Both the position numbers and the translations under genes were made by a program. From positions 62,001 through 126,000 of the forward strand of contig JALKAW010000003.1 of NCBI GenBank assembly GCA_023015825.1: 64,000 nt of DNA. Reading direction: 5' to 3'. This document shows, in pieces, positions 6,917 through 15,909 of the stretch. The first letter of the stretch is position 1, and each line of letters opens with the position of its first letter. A model generated the notes under the pieces. It was not told where the DNA came from and made no database searches. It was given only the letters and a program-made list of their open reading frames with translations. The DNA is from Flavobacteriaceae bacterium S0862 (lineage in GTDB: Bacteria > Bacteroidota > Bacteroidia > Flavobacteriales > Flavobacteriaceae).

Positions 6917-9700
6917 TTATTTTTTGATAAATCGTTTAACACCATTTTTTCCATTAGAAGAAATTTGTATAAAATAAATTCCAGTATTTAAACTATTAAC
7001 ATCTACTTGATTGTTTTCTAATGTACCTCTCATAACATTCTGCCCTAAGATGTTATTAATTATAAATGATGCATTATCACTTAATTCGTTAGGCATGCTT
7101 AAGTTTAATCTGTCACTAACAGGATTAGGATACACTTTAATGCTTTCACTAATTTCATTATCTTCTATACTTAGTACATGATTAATAGTTGCTTCAAACA
7201 TACCATTACCATGCGTTCCAATCAATAACTTATTATCTGCAGGTCTATAAGCCATTGAGCTTGCTACAGCATAACCAATTAAGTTGGGTGCTTCTCTTGT
7301 CCAGTTAACACCTGAGCCACCATTAACAGGGTTCGTCGAACTGTATAATCCTCTAGCAGTTCCTACAACATACAATGCTTCACCAGCTGAGTTGGTTGTA
7401 ATCGCTGCAGATCTTATAGAGTGAGAAGATAAATTACGTTCGGCAACAGTCCAATTAGGAGACGCTGCAGTAGCATTTGTGGTGAGGTAAATATTTGTAA
7501 TACCATAGTTAGAATATGTCAATAAAACAACATTTCTATTTGTTGGATGAATTGCTAGTCCAGTAACAACACCTGATGCCCCAGCTGGAGTAATATCAAC
7601 TCCTGCTGATGCTAAAGCAGCGTTTTGGGGATCATCTAGTCTTACAACGCTTCCTGAATTACCTCCAATTAGTAAATAGCTTGTTGCTGGGTTATAAGTC
7701 CCCCAAGTTGATGATAACTTAGAAATTCTTTCAGTTCCAAATCCAGTGGGAACATCCATATCTGTCCAATTTGCTGCACCATCTACAACAGTATTAACAG
7801 TTGTTGAGTTATTTGTTCTAAATAGTTTGCTTTCACCAACATAATACAGAGTTTTATTATTGTCTGGATCTAAATAAAAATAAGTAACAAAATAACTAGA
7901 AGAACCTGCAGGTCTAACATTTGTTCCAAAACCATTCGGCAGACTTATGTTTCTTCTATAAATTGGGCCATTTTGAAACCCAACAAAAACTGGAACACTA
8001 GGGTCATCTCTAGAAATAGCAACCGCAACACCATCTCCACTAAAAATTTCGTTTTGACTAGTCAAATCTGATATACCAGGAGCTGCTGTACCTCCATGAT
8101 TACTTCCATTATCTTGAAGTCCTCCAACTACATAGTCTGAGCCAGAAAGAGGATCTATGGCTACATGATAAAATTGTTGTGTTTGATAGTTGTTATTTAA
8201 ACTAGTCCATACAACGGTCGCGGCATTAATATCAGTAGTTTTACGAATGCCACCGTCATCTCCCGAAAACAATTCATTCACATTATGTGGGTTAAAATTT
8301 AAAGCATGAATATCTGGATGGGAGTTTGCATATTTTGCATAACCAGTAGGTCCAGCATAACCTCCAATTCTTGTGAATGTTGGGTCAGCATCAATATCGG
8401 CAATTTTATAAGCATTAGTACCTCCAATGACAACAAAATTTTGATTATCTGGCTTAACATTAACAACCAAATCGTAACCTCCTTGGACAGCAAAATTACG
8501 AGCACTGGCTACACCTGCTTCAAGGGGTAATTTGCCTGAAAAGTCAACCCATGAACCAAAGGTTGGAGGTGATAATGGCGCATATCTCCAAAGATCGGCT
8601 TCGGTAGGTGTAAAACCATTTACATATAATAAGTATAAGTATTGTTTTTGCCCTCCAGCACCATCTGGATCTGGACCTAGACCTAATACCGCCCTGCCAG
8701 CTAATCTAGTGTGTAAAGTCGTTCCACTGCCATTTGTAACTCCATCTGTTATTCTAGTCCATCCACCTTCACCATTGGCTGAGTACCAAACGCCTTCGAT
8801 AGCAGCATCTTGATTTCCAGAAAATGCCGTGTAGACTTCTCCATCATCTGTAATAACTAAATCGGTAGCAAAGTTTGTACTTCCCCCCGAATTTTGTAAT
8901 TCAATACCCCAGGTAGATGTACCAGCATCGAATCTGTATATACGACCACCAACAGCCGCAAATACATCACCAGTAGCTGGGTGAACTTCTAGTTTGTATA
9001 TAATATCAAAATAATTATCATAATTTTCAAAAGTCCCAGCAAAAGTCCCAACCATTGGAGTCCAATTTTGACCATTATCAGTAGATTTCCATATACCTTG
9101 GCCTTTATAAAATTGACTACCAAAACCAGCTGAACCACCTGCTTGAGAGGTTGAATTCCCTAACCCTTCACCAGTGCCGTAATACCAAGTGCTAGTATTT
9201 GTTGGGTCTTGGGCAATAGTAGTTACATTATGTATTTCATCATTTTCAGATACTTTTGTCCAAGAAGCACCACTATCTGTAGATCTAAAAAGACCACCAC
9301 TTACGCCTCCTGCAAGTATTATGTTTGAATTAGCTACATCAGGAACAATAGCCCTTGTTCTTCCTCCTAAGTTAGAAGGTCCTCTATTTACAAAGCTAGC
9401 TTCAGGGGCTCTTAAACCATCACCTCCATCTAGTCTTATTTTTGCTTTTTGTGAGTTTAGAAATTCTTTTCTTTTTTCTTCTTGAGGAATTAACCCAGTT
9501 GCAGGATTCGCTTGTAATTCATATTCATATCTTGCTCTTTCTTCAGAGAATAAAGCTCTTTCTTCAGGCGTTTTTTTGGATTTTTTAACCTTAGTAATAT
9601 TTTCATCAGCAATGATGCTACTTTGCTCTTTTTGAGTTGTAAATTTAAAAGCAACAAAAGCTAAAATTAAAAATACTCCAATGGGTAATAATCTTTTCAT
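6917..9700 (-). CDS. T9SS-exported BNR/sortilin-like beta-propeller protein
   Basis: A 927-residue secreted protein. The N-terminus (MKRLLPIGVFLILAFVAF) is a signal peptide or anchor. The body holds repeated Asp-box/BNR-type elements such as STDSGASWTK, STDNGQNWTP and DDGGIRKT, as in VPS10/sortilin and exo-glycosidase-like propellers. The last ~75 residues (starting near IKVYPNPVSDRLNLS and ending GIYFIQISSNGKNGVKRFIKK) are a type A type IX secretion sorting domain, so the protein is probably exported across the outer membrane and anchored or released. Substrate or adhesive role is unknown. It sits between thyA and folA, splitting two functionally linked genes, and has its own terminator. Confidence 0.88.
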   Translation of the reverse strand: MKRLLPIGVFLILAFVAFKFTTQKEQSSIIADENITKVKKSKKTPEERALFSEERARYEYELQANPATGLIPQEEKRKEFLNSQKAKIRLDGGDGLRAPEASFVNRGPSNLGGRTRAIVPDVANSNIILAGGVSGGLFRSTDSGASWTKVSENDEIHNVTTIAQDPTNTSTWYYGTGEGLGNSTSQAGGSAGFGSQFYKGQGIWKSTDNGQNWTPMVGTFAGTFENYDNYFDIIYKLEVHPATGDVFAAVGGRIYRFDAGTSTWGIELQNSGGSTNFATDLVITDDGEVYTAFSGNQDAAIEGVWYSANGEGGWTRITDGVTNGSGTTLHTRLAGRAVLGLGPDPDGAGGQKQYLYLLYVNGFTPTEADLWRYAPLSPPTFGSWVDFSGKLPLEAGVASARNFAVQGGYDLVVNVKPDNQNFVVIGGTNAYKIADIDADPTFTRIGGYAGPTGYAKYANSHPDIHALNFNPHNVNELFSGDDGGIRKTTDINAATVVWTSLNNNYQTQQFYHVAIDPLSGSDYVVGGLQDNGSNHGGTAAPGISDLTSQNEIFSGDGVAVAISRDDPSVPVFVGFQNGPIYRRNISLPNGFGTNVRPAGSSSYFVTYFYLDPDNNKTLYYVGESKLFRTNNSTTVNTVVDGAANWTDMDVPTGFGTERISKLSSTWGTYNPATSYLLIGGNSGSVVRLDDPQNAALASAGVDITPAGASGVVTGLAIHPTNRNVVLLTYSNYGITNIYLTTNATAASPNWTVAERNLSSHSIRSAAITTNSAGEALYVVGTARGLYSSTNPVNGGSGVNWTREAPNLIGYAVASSMAYRPADNKLLIGTHGNGMFEATINHVLSIEDNEISESIKVYPNPVSDRLNLSMPNELSDNASFIINNILGQNVMRGTLENNQVDVNSLNTGIYFIQISSNGKNGVKRFIKK

Positions 9701-9820
9701 AGTTAATGTTTTAGTGTTTTTTATTTTGAGGGTTGTAAGTTTACTAAATTAAAGTTTTATCCGTTAAAGACAAAACAATTTCGGATGAACTGTAATGGAG
9801 TCGTATTTTATTTAAATTAA

Positions 9821-10645
9821 TTACACAGCTACAACACCTTTTATGTGAGGGTGCGGATTATAATCTACAAGCGTAAAGTCATCAAAGGTGAAATCGAAGA
9901 TGTTTGTTACCTCAGGGTTTATAATCATTTTTGGTAATGGTCTGGTGTCTCTGGATAACTGCAATTCTAATTGTTCATAATGGTTGCTATAAATATGAGC
10001 GTCTCCAAACGTGTGTATAAATTCTCCAGCTTCGTAACCACAAACTTGAGCCATCATCATCGTAAATAAGGCATACGACGCAATATTAAAAGGCACGCCA
10101 AGAAAAATATCGGCACTACGTTGGTATAATTGGCAAGACAGTTTGCCATCTGCTACATAAAATTGAAAAAAAGCATGACAAGGTGGCAATGCTGCTTTAC
10201 CGTTGGCTACATTTTCACTAAATGATACTGAAGTGTCTGGTAAAACCGAGGGATTCCAAGCAGATACTAGCATACGTCTACTATCTGGATTGTTTTTTAA
10301 GGTGTCAACTACTTCTTGTATTTGGTCAATCTCATCACTATTCCAGTTACGCCATTGGTGTCCATAAACTGGCCCTAAATCGCCATTTTCATCAGCCCAC
10401 TCGTTCCAAATTCTAACACCATTTTTGGTTAGGTAATCTATATTAGTATCACCTTTTAAAAACCAAAGCAGTTCATATACTATAGATTTTAAATGTAGTT
10501 TTTTAGTAGTGACCATTGGGAACCCTTCACTTAAATCAAAACGCATTTGGTGTCCAAACACGCTTTTAGTACCAGTTCCTGTGCGGTCTGCCTTTTCATT
10601 TCCATTTTCTAAAACGTGTTTTACTAAGTCTAAATACTGCTTCAT
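9821..10645 (-). CDS. thyA: Thymidylate synthase
   Basis: Converts dUMP to dTMP using methylene-tetrahydrofolate, releasing dihydrofolate that DHFR recycles. The protein is 274 residues, slightly longer than E. coli ThyA (264). Motifs: [11 protein letters not shown] near the start, the nucleophile Cys156 in [13 protein letters not shown], the dUMP phosphate-binding [18 protein letters not shown], and [13 protein letters not shown] short insertion just before the active site ([12 protein letters not shown]) is notable. The frame runs 14 codons further upstream, but [12 protein letters not shown] is the family start, so 10645 is chosen. It lies downstream of the nupC-like nucleoside transporter gene. 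Confidence 0.97.
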   Translation of the reverse strand: MKQYLDLVKHVLENGNEKADRTGTGTKSVFGHQMRFDLSEGFPMVTTKKLHLKSIVYELLWFLKGDTNIDYLTKNGVRIWNEWADENGDLGPVYGHQWRNWNSDEIDQIQEVVDTLKNNPDSRRMLVSAWNPSVLPDTSVSFSENVANGKAALPPCHAFFQFYVADGKLSCQLYQRSADIFLGVPFNIASYALFTMMMAQVCGYEAGEFIHTFGDAHIYSNHYEQLELQLSRDTRPLPKMIINPEVTNIFDFTFDDFTLVDYNPHPHIKGVVAV

Positions 10646-10681
10646 AAAGTCATAAAATTTCGTGGAAATAAAAGTAAAAAA

Positions 10682-10709
10682 AAGCACTAAACGGAAAAGT
10701 TTAGTGCTT
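10682..10709 (-). terminator. Intrinsic terminator after the nucleoside transporter gene
   Basis: An 11-bp perfect stem (AAGCACTAAAC with GTTTAGTGCTT) and 6-base loop. On the minus strand it is followed by a run of eight T. It lies between the transporter stop at 10737 and the thyA start at 10645, so the two are probably separate transcripts or only partly coupled. Confidence 0.8.
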
Positions 10710-10736
10710 ATATTTATTTAAAAAGTTATTAACTAT

Positions 10737-12131
10737 TTATCCAATAATCATTCCAGCAATTGTAGCTGAAATAAGTGAGGCAATAGTGCCACCAATTAAA
10801 GCTTTCATTCCAAATTTTGACAAAGTTTTACGTTGTCCAGGAGCTAAAGAGCCAATGCCTCCAATTTGAATACCAATGGATGCAAAATTTGCAAATCCAC
10901 AAAGCATATACGTTGCCATAATAATGGATTTATTGTATGTTAAGTGAGTTGCACTAGCTGCATTTTTCAAATCTGCTAATTGAATATAACCAACAAATTC
11001 ACTTGCTGCTAGTTTGATTCCTAGGAGTTGTCCCATCATCATGATATCTTCAGTAGCAACTCCAATGAGCCACATTAGTGGAGCAAAGACAGTCCCAAGG
11101 ATGGCTTCGAGAGAAATTTTTGGATATGATGTATTGGCTGCCATCCATTCGTTGATTGTTGTCACATCGCCAACCCAACCTAAAATACCATTTATCATAG
11201 CGATAAAAGCGACAAACACCAATAGCATCGCTCCAACATTTACTGCGAGTTTTAAACCTTCGGTAGTTCCATTGGCGATAGCATCAAGTAAATTGGTTCC
11301 AATTTTCTCCTGTGAAACTGAGACATCAGTATTAATGCTTTCAGTTTGTGGATATAATATTTTTGAAATAACAATGGCGCCAGGAGCGGCCATTACTGAT
11401 GCTGCTAAAAGATGTTTGGCGAATTGTAATCTTAACACTGGATCATCACCACCAAGAAAACCAATATAGGCAGCTAATACAGCTCCAGCTACGGTTGCCA
11501 TACCACCAATCATTACTAATAGCATTTCAGATTTATTCATCTTTTCTAAATATGCTTTAATTAACAACGGTGCTTCTGTTTGCCCTAGAAAAATGTTTCC
11601 AGCAACACTTAGGCTTTCAGCTCCAGATATTTTTAATAGTTTCGAGAGCAACCATCCAAATGCTTTAACCACCTTTTGAATGATTCCAAGATAGAATAAT
11701 ACGGAAGTCAATGCAGAGAAAAATAAAATAGTTGGTAAAACTTGGAATGCAAAAATAAAACCGAAAGTATCCATGTCTACAACTAAACCTTCAAACAAAA
11801 ACTGACTTCCCGCTCTTGTATAATCTAAAACGCTAACGAATACTTTACCAATAGCTTCAAATGCACTTTTTACAAATCCTACTTTTAAAACACCAATTGC
11901 GATTAACAATTGGAATGCCAAACCAATACCAACAGTTTTCCAATCAATTGCTTTTTTATTGCTGCTAAATAGAAAAGCAATAAAAATTAAAGAAGCCATT
12001 CCTAAAATACCACGCCAAATACTAGTAAAAGATATGCCTTCGCTTGGAATTATACTGGTTGAAACTTCTTGTGCAAAAGTTGGTGTAATCACAAAAAAAA
12101 TAGCCACAAAAGCTAAGAAACATTTTTTCAT
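10737..12131 (-). CDS. NupC-family concentrative nucleoside transporter
   Basis: An inner-membrane cation-coupled nucleoside importer of the CNT/NupC family. The 464-residue product has an N-terminal signal-peptide-like stretch (MKKCFLAFVAIFF...FAQE), then about 8-10 membrane segments. Family motifs include GNIFLGQTEAPLLIKAY and YMLCGFANFASIGIQIGGIGSLAP. The frame extends nine codons upstream, but the MKKCF start gives a conventional signal sequence. An additional N-terminal leader is common in the Bacteroidota members. Its place next to thyA fits pyrimidine nucleoside salvage feeding thymidylate metabolism. Confidence 0.92.
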   Translation of the reverse strand: MKKCFLAFVAIFFVITPTFAQEVSTSIIPSEGISFTSIWRGILGMASLIFIAFLFSSNKKAIDWKTVGIGLAFQLLIAIGVLKVGFVKSAFEAIGKVFVSVLDYTRAGSQFLFEGLVVDMDTFGFIFAFQVLPTILFFSALTSVLFYLGIIQKVVKAFGWLLSKLLKISGAESLSVAGNIFLGQTEAPLLIKAYLEKMNKSEMLLVMIGGMATVAGAVLAAYIGFLGGDDPVLRLQFAKHLLAASVMAAPGAIVISKILYPQTESINTDVSVSQEKIGTNLLDAIANGTTEGLKLAVNVGAMLLVFVAFIAMINGILGWVGDVTTINEWMAANTSYPKISLEAILGTVFAPLMWLIGVATEDIMMMGQLLGIKLAASEFVGYIQLADLKNAASATHLTYNKSIIMATYMLCGFANFASIGIQIGGIGSLAPGQRKTLSKFGMKALIGGTIASLISATIAGMIIG

Positions 12132-12231
12132 AAGATTATATTTAAAAGTCAAGGACACTCATAATTATTGGTGTTCAATAAAATTAGAAAAGCAAGATAA
12201 GGATTTATTTTTGTATGACAGTTAGTAAAAT

Positions 12232-12840
12232 CTAACGCTTCGATATTTCGTCTCTAATTCTAGCAGCGGTTTCGTAGTCTTCGTTTGCGACAGCTTGATC
12301 TAGCATTTTTTGAAGTTCTTTTAAAGTCTTTCCTTTAAAGTTGTCTTGACCTGCTGAAGTTTCAATTTCTTCGGCCAGTACTTCATCTACTAAAATATTA
12401 TCGGCTTTTTGTTCATCTTCTTTGTTTACTTTTAAATAAATTCCAGCTTTATCTAGAATGTTTTTGTAAGTAAATATAGGTGCTTGAAAACGTAGTGCTA
12501 ATGCAATGGCGTCACTAGTACGCGCATCAATAATTTCCTCAATTTTGTCGCGTTCACAGATTAAACTAGAATAAAAAACGCCATCTACCAACTTGTGGAT
12601 AATAACTTGTTTTACAACAATATCAAATCTGTCGGAGAAATTTTTAAATAAATCATGAGTTAAAGGTCTTGGAGGTTTTATCTCTTTTTCTAAAGCAATT
12701 GCTATAGATTGCGCTTCAAAAGCTCCAATGACAATTGGAAGTTTTCGGTCTCCATCAATTTCGCTCAAAATAAGCGCATAAGCACCATTTTGGGTTTGGC
12801 TGTAAGAGATTCCTTTTATGTTAAGACGTACTAAACTCAT
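12232..12840 (-). CDS. Bifunctional nuclease (DUF151) protein with C-terminal UVR motif
   Basis: A 202-residue cytoplasmic protein. Residues 1-135 are the bifunctional nuclease (BFN/DUF151) domain, with IVIGAFEAQSIAIALE, RPLTHDLFKN and DARTSDAIALALR typical of the family. An acidic linker follows, then a UvrB/UvrC-type motif at about 170-202 (LQKMLDQAVANEDYETAARIRDEI), which mediates protein-protein contacts. Nuclease activity is reported for some relatives, but the bacterial role is not settled. It lies downstream of etfBA on the same strand but has its own near-perfect promoter inside the inverted-repeat element that separates them. Confidence 0.9.
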   Translation of the reverse strand: MSLVRLNIKGISYSQTQNGAYALILSEIDGDRKLPIVIGAFEAQSIAIALEKEIKPPRPLTHDLFKNFSDRFDIVVKQVIIHKLVDGVFYSSLICERDKIEEIIDARTSDAIALALRFQAPIFTYKNILDKAGIYLKVNKEDEQKADNILVDEVLAEEIETSAGQDNFKGKTLKELQKMLDQAVANEDYETAARIRDEISKR

Positions 12841-12844
12841 AATA

Positions 12845-12994
12845 TTTAAAAGACAAAGAACTGTTTAAATTTAGACTTTACCAACTACCAAAGGTAGAAT
12901 TAAGATGAACGAACCTCAAATTTCGCTAAAAGTTAGAAATTTGAAAAGTCGTGGTCATTTTAAAGAAGATTTAAACAGTTCTTTGGTATTTAAA
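12845..12994. repeat. 150-bp element with long terminal inverted repeats
   Basis: A perfect 17-bp inverted repeat (CAAAGAACTGTTTAAAT at 12854-12870; its complement at 12969-12985) extends outward imperfectly to TTTAAA on both sides. Inside are two more palindromes, CTACC/GGTAG at 12885-12897 and CAAATTTC/GAAATTTG at 12917-12943. The element fills almost the whole 164-base gap between etfA and the nuclease gene and contains a consensus promoter. It could be a MITE-like insertion or a structured regulatory region; no second copy is in the window. Confidence 0.6.
12889..12920 (-). promoter_or_regulatory. Consensus Bacteroidota promoter for the bifunctional nuclease gene
   Basis: On the minus strand, TTTG (12920-12917), exactly 20 bases, then TACCTTTG (12896-12889), an exact match to TTTG-N20-TAnnTTTG. 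It predicts a transcript start near 12882 and a leader of about 40 bases that contains one arm of the surrounding inverted repeat. Confidence 0.7.
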
Positions 12995-13004
12995 GTTAAG
13001 AAAA

Positions 13005-13961
13005 TTATGCGTTTTGCGCTTTAAATTCTTTTAATTTTTCAATTAATTGTGGAACAACTTCAAAAGCATCACCTACTACACCATAATCTGCGGCCTTGAA
13101 GAAAGGTGCTTCAGGGTCAGTATTAATAACCACTTTTACTTTAGAAGCATTTACTCCTGCAAGATGTTGAATGGCTCCTGAAATTCCTATAGCGATATAT
13201 AGGTTAGACGCAACTGGTTTCCCGGTTTGACCAACATGTTCGCTATGTGGTCTCCAACCAAGGTCAGATACTGGTTTTGAGCAAGCTGTTGCTGCACCTA
13301 ATACTTCGGCTAATTCTTCAATCATTCCCCAATTTTCTGGACCTTTTAATCCACGTCCACCAGAAACTACTATGTCGGCATCTGCAATAGAAACTTTGTC
13401 TGAAGCTTTGTCTACCGATTGTACTTTAGTGTCAGAAGCTATTAAACTAGGTACAAAATCTTCAACTGAAGCACTTCCAGAGTTTTCTACTAATCCAAAT
13501 GAATTACTTGAAACACCAACAACTTTTACATCAGTATTAATTTCTGTATAATTAAAAGCTTTGTTAGTAAAAGCTGTACGTTTAACAGTAAAAGAAGATG
13601 TGCTTACTGGTGCTTCAATGACGTTAGAAGCATAACCTGCATTTAACCCTACAGCTAATAATGGTGCTAAATATTTAGAATCTGCACTAGAACTTACAAT
13701 TACCACTTTCGCATCTTCTTTTTCGGCAGCTTGTTTTAAAGCATCTGCATAAATCTTTGCATTGAATTCGCTTGTGTTTGCTATATTTAATACTTTATCT
13801 ACACCGTAGTTGCCCAATTCGGAAGCATCACTAACATTAAAAGTAACAGCAGTAACAGTTGTTCCCATTTGCGAAGCAACTGCTTTGGCATACGAAGCGA
13901 CTTCTAGAGCTACTTTTTTAAATTTTCCTTCTTCTGATTCTGTATATACTAAAACTGACAT
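13005..13961 (-). CDS. etfA: Electron transfer flavoprotein alpha subunit
   Basis: FAD-binding subunit of the cytoplasmic ETF heterodimer that takes electrons from acyl-CoA dehydrogenases to the respiratory chain. The 318-residue length is normal. The C-terminal FAD domain shows the signature VVSGGRGLKGPENW, SKPVSDLGWRPHSEHVGQTGKPV, LYIAIGISGAIQHLAGV and VVINTDPEAPFFKAADYGVVGD. It follows etfB with a 21-base gap and is surely co-transcribed with it. Confidence 0.97.
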   Translation of the reverse strand: MSVLVYTESEEGKFKKVALEVASYAKAVASQMGTTVTAVTFNVSDASELGNYGVDKVLNIANTSEFNAKIYADALKQAAEKEDAKVVIVSSSADSKYLAPLLAVGLNAGYASNVIEAPVSTSSFTVKRTAFTNKAFNYTEINTDVKVVGVSSNSFGLVENSGSASVEDFVPSLIASDTKVQSVDKASDKVSIADADIVVSGGRGLKGPENWGMIEELAEVLGAATACSKPVSDLGWRPHSEHVGQTGKPVASNLYIAIGISGAIQHLAGVNASKVKVVINTDPEAPFFKAADYGVVGDAFEVVPQLIEKLKEFKAQNA

Positions 13962-13982
13962 GTTTTTAAATTTTGAGAATGA

Positions 13983-14729
13983 TTAAATCACTTTAGCTTC
14001 ATTGTGAAGTAAGCTTACTAATTCGTCGATATTGTCTGGTGACACTAATTTCACAGCACCTTTAGGCGCAGGTTTTTCAAATTTTATAGCAGACGTTTCA
14101 GCGCTTGCATCAACTGGTTCCAAAACGTTTAAAGGCTTTTTACGAGCCATCATAATTCCTCTCATATTCGGGATACGTAAATCACTTTCTTCAACCAATC
14201 CTTTTTGTCCACCAATAATTAAAGGCAAACTCGTTGAAACTGTTTCTTTTCCTCCATCAATTTCTCTAGTCGCAGTCGCATTAGAACCATCAACTTCTAA
14301 ACCAATACAGTTATTTACAAAATTGGCATCTGTTAAAGCAGCTAACATTCCTGGAACCATTCCTCCATTGTAATCAATAGACTCACGACCAGCAATTACT
14401 AAGTCGTAACCACCATCTTGCACTACTTTTGCTAATTGTTTCGCCACAGCAAATCCATCAGTTGCAGCAGTATTAACTCTAATAGCGCTATCTGCTCCAA
14501 TAGCTAGTGCTTTACGTAAGGTTGGCTCAGTTTCAGGGCCTCCAACATTAACAACATCTATGCTAGCTCCTTGTTTCTCTTTAAACCACATGGCTCTTGT
14601 TAGCCCAAATTCATCATTAGGATTTATTACAAATTGAACGCCATTTGTGTCAAATTTTGTGTCACCTTCAGTAAAATTGATTTTTGAAGTTGTGTCTGGC
14701 ACATGGCTAATACATACCAATATTTTCAT
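13983..14729 (-). CDS. etfB: Electron transfer flavoprotein beta subunit
   Basis: AMP-binding partner subunit of ETF, cytoplasmic. The 248-residue sequence begins MKILVCISHVPDTTSKI, with NPNDEFGLTRAM, DLVIAGRESIDYNGGMVPGMLA and a C-terminal block, RIPNMRGIMMARKKPL, that matches the ETF beta signature segment. First gene of the etfBA pair, divergent from pdhB across a 157-base intergenic region. A one-mismatch -7 box (TACCTTCG on the minus strand at 14777-14770) may be its promoter. Confidence 0.97.
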   Translation of the reverse strand: MKILVCISHVPDTTSKINFTEGDTKFDTNGVQFVINPNDEFGLTRAMWFKEKQGASIDVVNVGGPETEPTLRKALAIGADSAIRVNTAATDGFAVAKQLAKVVQDGGYDLVIAGRESIDYNGGMVPGMLAALTDANFVNNCIGLEVDGSNATATREIDGGKETVSTSLPLIIGGQKGLVEESDLRIPNMRGIMMARKKPLNVLEPVDASAETSAIKFEKPAPKGAVKLVSPDNIDELVSLLHNEAKVI

Positions 14730-14856
14730 CTTGCTTATTTGATTTTTAAAGTGTAAAATTTTGAGGTTACGAAGGTAATTAAAATTCTAATAATTTCCTA
14801 TGCATGCATAATAAATTTTTAAAGTGAAGAATCTCCAATATTTTTCTAATTATTGT

Positions 14857-14864
14857 TATTTTTG
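14857..14864 (+). promoter_or_regulatory. Candidate -7 box of pdhB promoter
   Basis: TATTTTTG, an exact TAnnTTTG match, ending 22 bases before the pdhB ATG. No convincing TTG lies 20 bases upstream, so support is partial. Confidence 0.4.
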
Positions 14865-14886
14865 CTGTTCTATAAAAACTTGATAA

Positions 14887-15864
14887 ATGAAAACAATTCA
14901 GTTTAGAGAAGCCGTTTGTGAGGCAATGAGTGAAGAGATGCGTAGAGACGAAAGTATTTACCTGATGGGAGAAGAAGTGGCAGAATATAATGGTGCTTAT
15001 AAAGCGTCAAAAGGCATGTTAGATGAATTTGGTCCAAAGCGTGTTATTGATACTCCTATTGCAGAGCTAGGTTTTGCAGGTATTGCTGTAGGCTCTACAA
15101 TGACAGGTAATAGACCAATTGTTGAGTTTATGACGTTTAACTTCGCCTTAGTTGGTATTGACCAAATTATAAATAATGCAGCTAAAATCAGACAAATGTC
15201 TGGCGGACAGTTTAAATGCCCAATCGTATTTAGAGGGCCTACAGCGTCAGCTGGTCAATTAGCGGCAACACATTCGCAAGCTTTTGAAAGTTGGTATGCT
15301 AACTGTCCAGGATTAAAAGTAGTAGTGCCTTCAAATCCTTACGATACTAAAGGCTTATTAAAAGCGGCTATTAGAGATGACGACCCTGTTATTTTTATGG
15401 AAAGTGAGCAAATGTATGGTGATAAAGGGGAAGTGCCAGAAGGCGAATATGTTTTGCCTATAGGTGTTGCTGATGTTAAAAGAGAAGGAACCGATGTGAC
15501 TGTAGTATCTTTTGGAAAGATTATTAAAGAAGCGTTTAAAGCAGCCGATGAACTTGAAAAAGAAGGTATTTCTTGTGAAGTTATCGATTTGCGTACAGTT
15601 CGTCCTTTAGATATTAACACGATTTTAGAGTCGGTTAAAAAAACGAATAGATTGGTAATTTTAGAAGAAGCGTGGCCTTTTGGAAATGTATCTACTGAAA
15701 TAACCTATCAAGTGCAAGAAAAAGCATTTGATTATTTAGATGCTCCAATACAAAAAATTAATACGGCTGATACACCAGCACCATATTCACCTGTTTTACT
15801 TGAAGAATGGTTGCCAAACAGCAACGATGTAGTAAAAGCAGTTAAAAAGGTGCTTTACAAATAA
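14887..15864 (+). CDS. pdhB: Pyruvate dehydrogenase E1 component, beta subunit
   Basis: With the alpha subunit (not in this window) it forms the thiamine-diphosphate E1 that decarboxylates pyruvate and acetylates the lipoyl E2. The 325-residue product has ESIYLMGEEVAEYNGAYK, RVIDTPIAELGFAGIAVGS with the conserved Glu that activates ThDP, FMTFNFALVGIDQIINNAAK, GPTASAGQLAATHSQ and VVPSNPYDTKGLL, all typical of the PDH/2-oxoacid dehydrogenase beta family. PDH rather than branched-chain specificity is inferred from overall similarity. It stands separately from other PDH genes, a known arrangement in flavobacteria. Confidence 0.9.
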   Translation: MKTIQFREAVCEAMSEEMRRDESIYLMGEEVAEYNGAYKASKGMLDEFGPKRVIDTPIAELGFAGIAVGSTMTGNRPIVEFMTFNFALVGIDQIINNAAKIRQMSGGQFKCPIVFRGPTASAGQLAATHSQAFESWYANCPGLKVVVPSNPYDTKGLLKAAIRDDDPVIFMESEQMYGDKGEVPEGEYVLPIGVADVKREGTDVTVVSFGKIIKEAFKAADELEKEGISCEVIDLRTVRPLDINTILESVKKTNRLVILEEAWPFGNVSTEITYQVQEKAFDYLDAPIQKINTADTPAPYSPVLLEEWLPNSNDVVKAVKKVLYK

Positions 15865-15909
15865 AAACAATTCTTTTACGTTATATAAACTTCATTAGCA
15901 CGATTGTTG

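Noticed and set aside
9189-9485. Plus-strand ORF inside the T9SS protein gene
   Set aside because: Antisense to a clearly coding frame with BNR repeats; composition reflects the reverse complement only.
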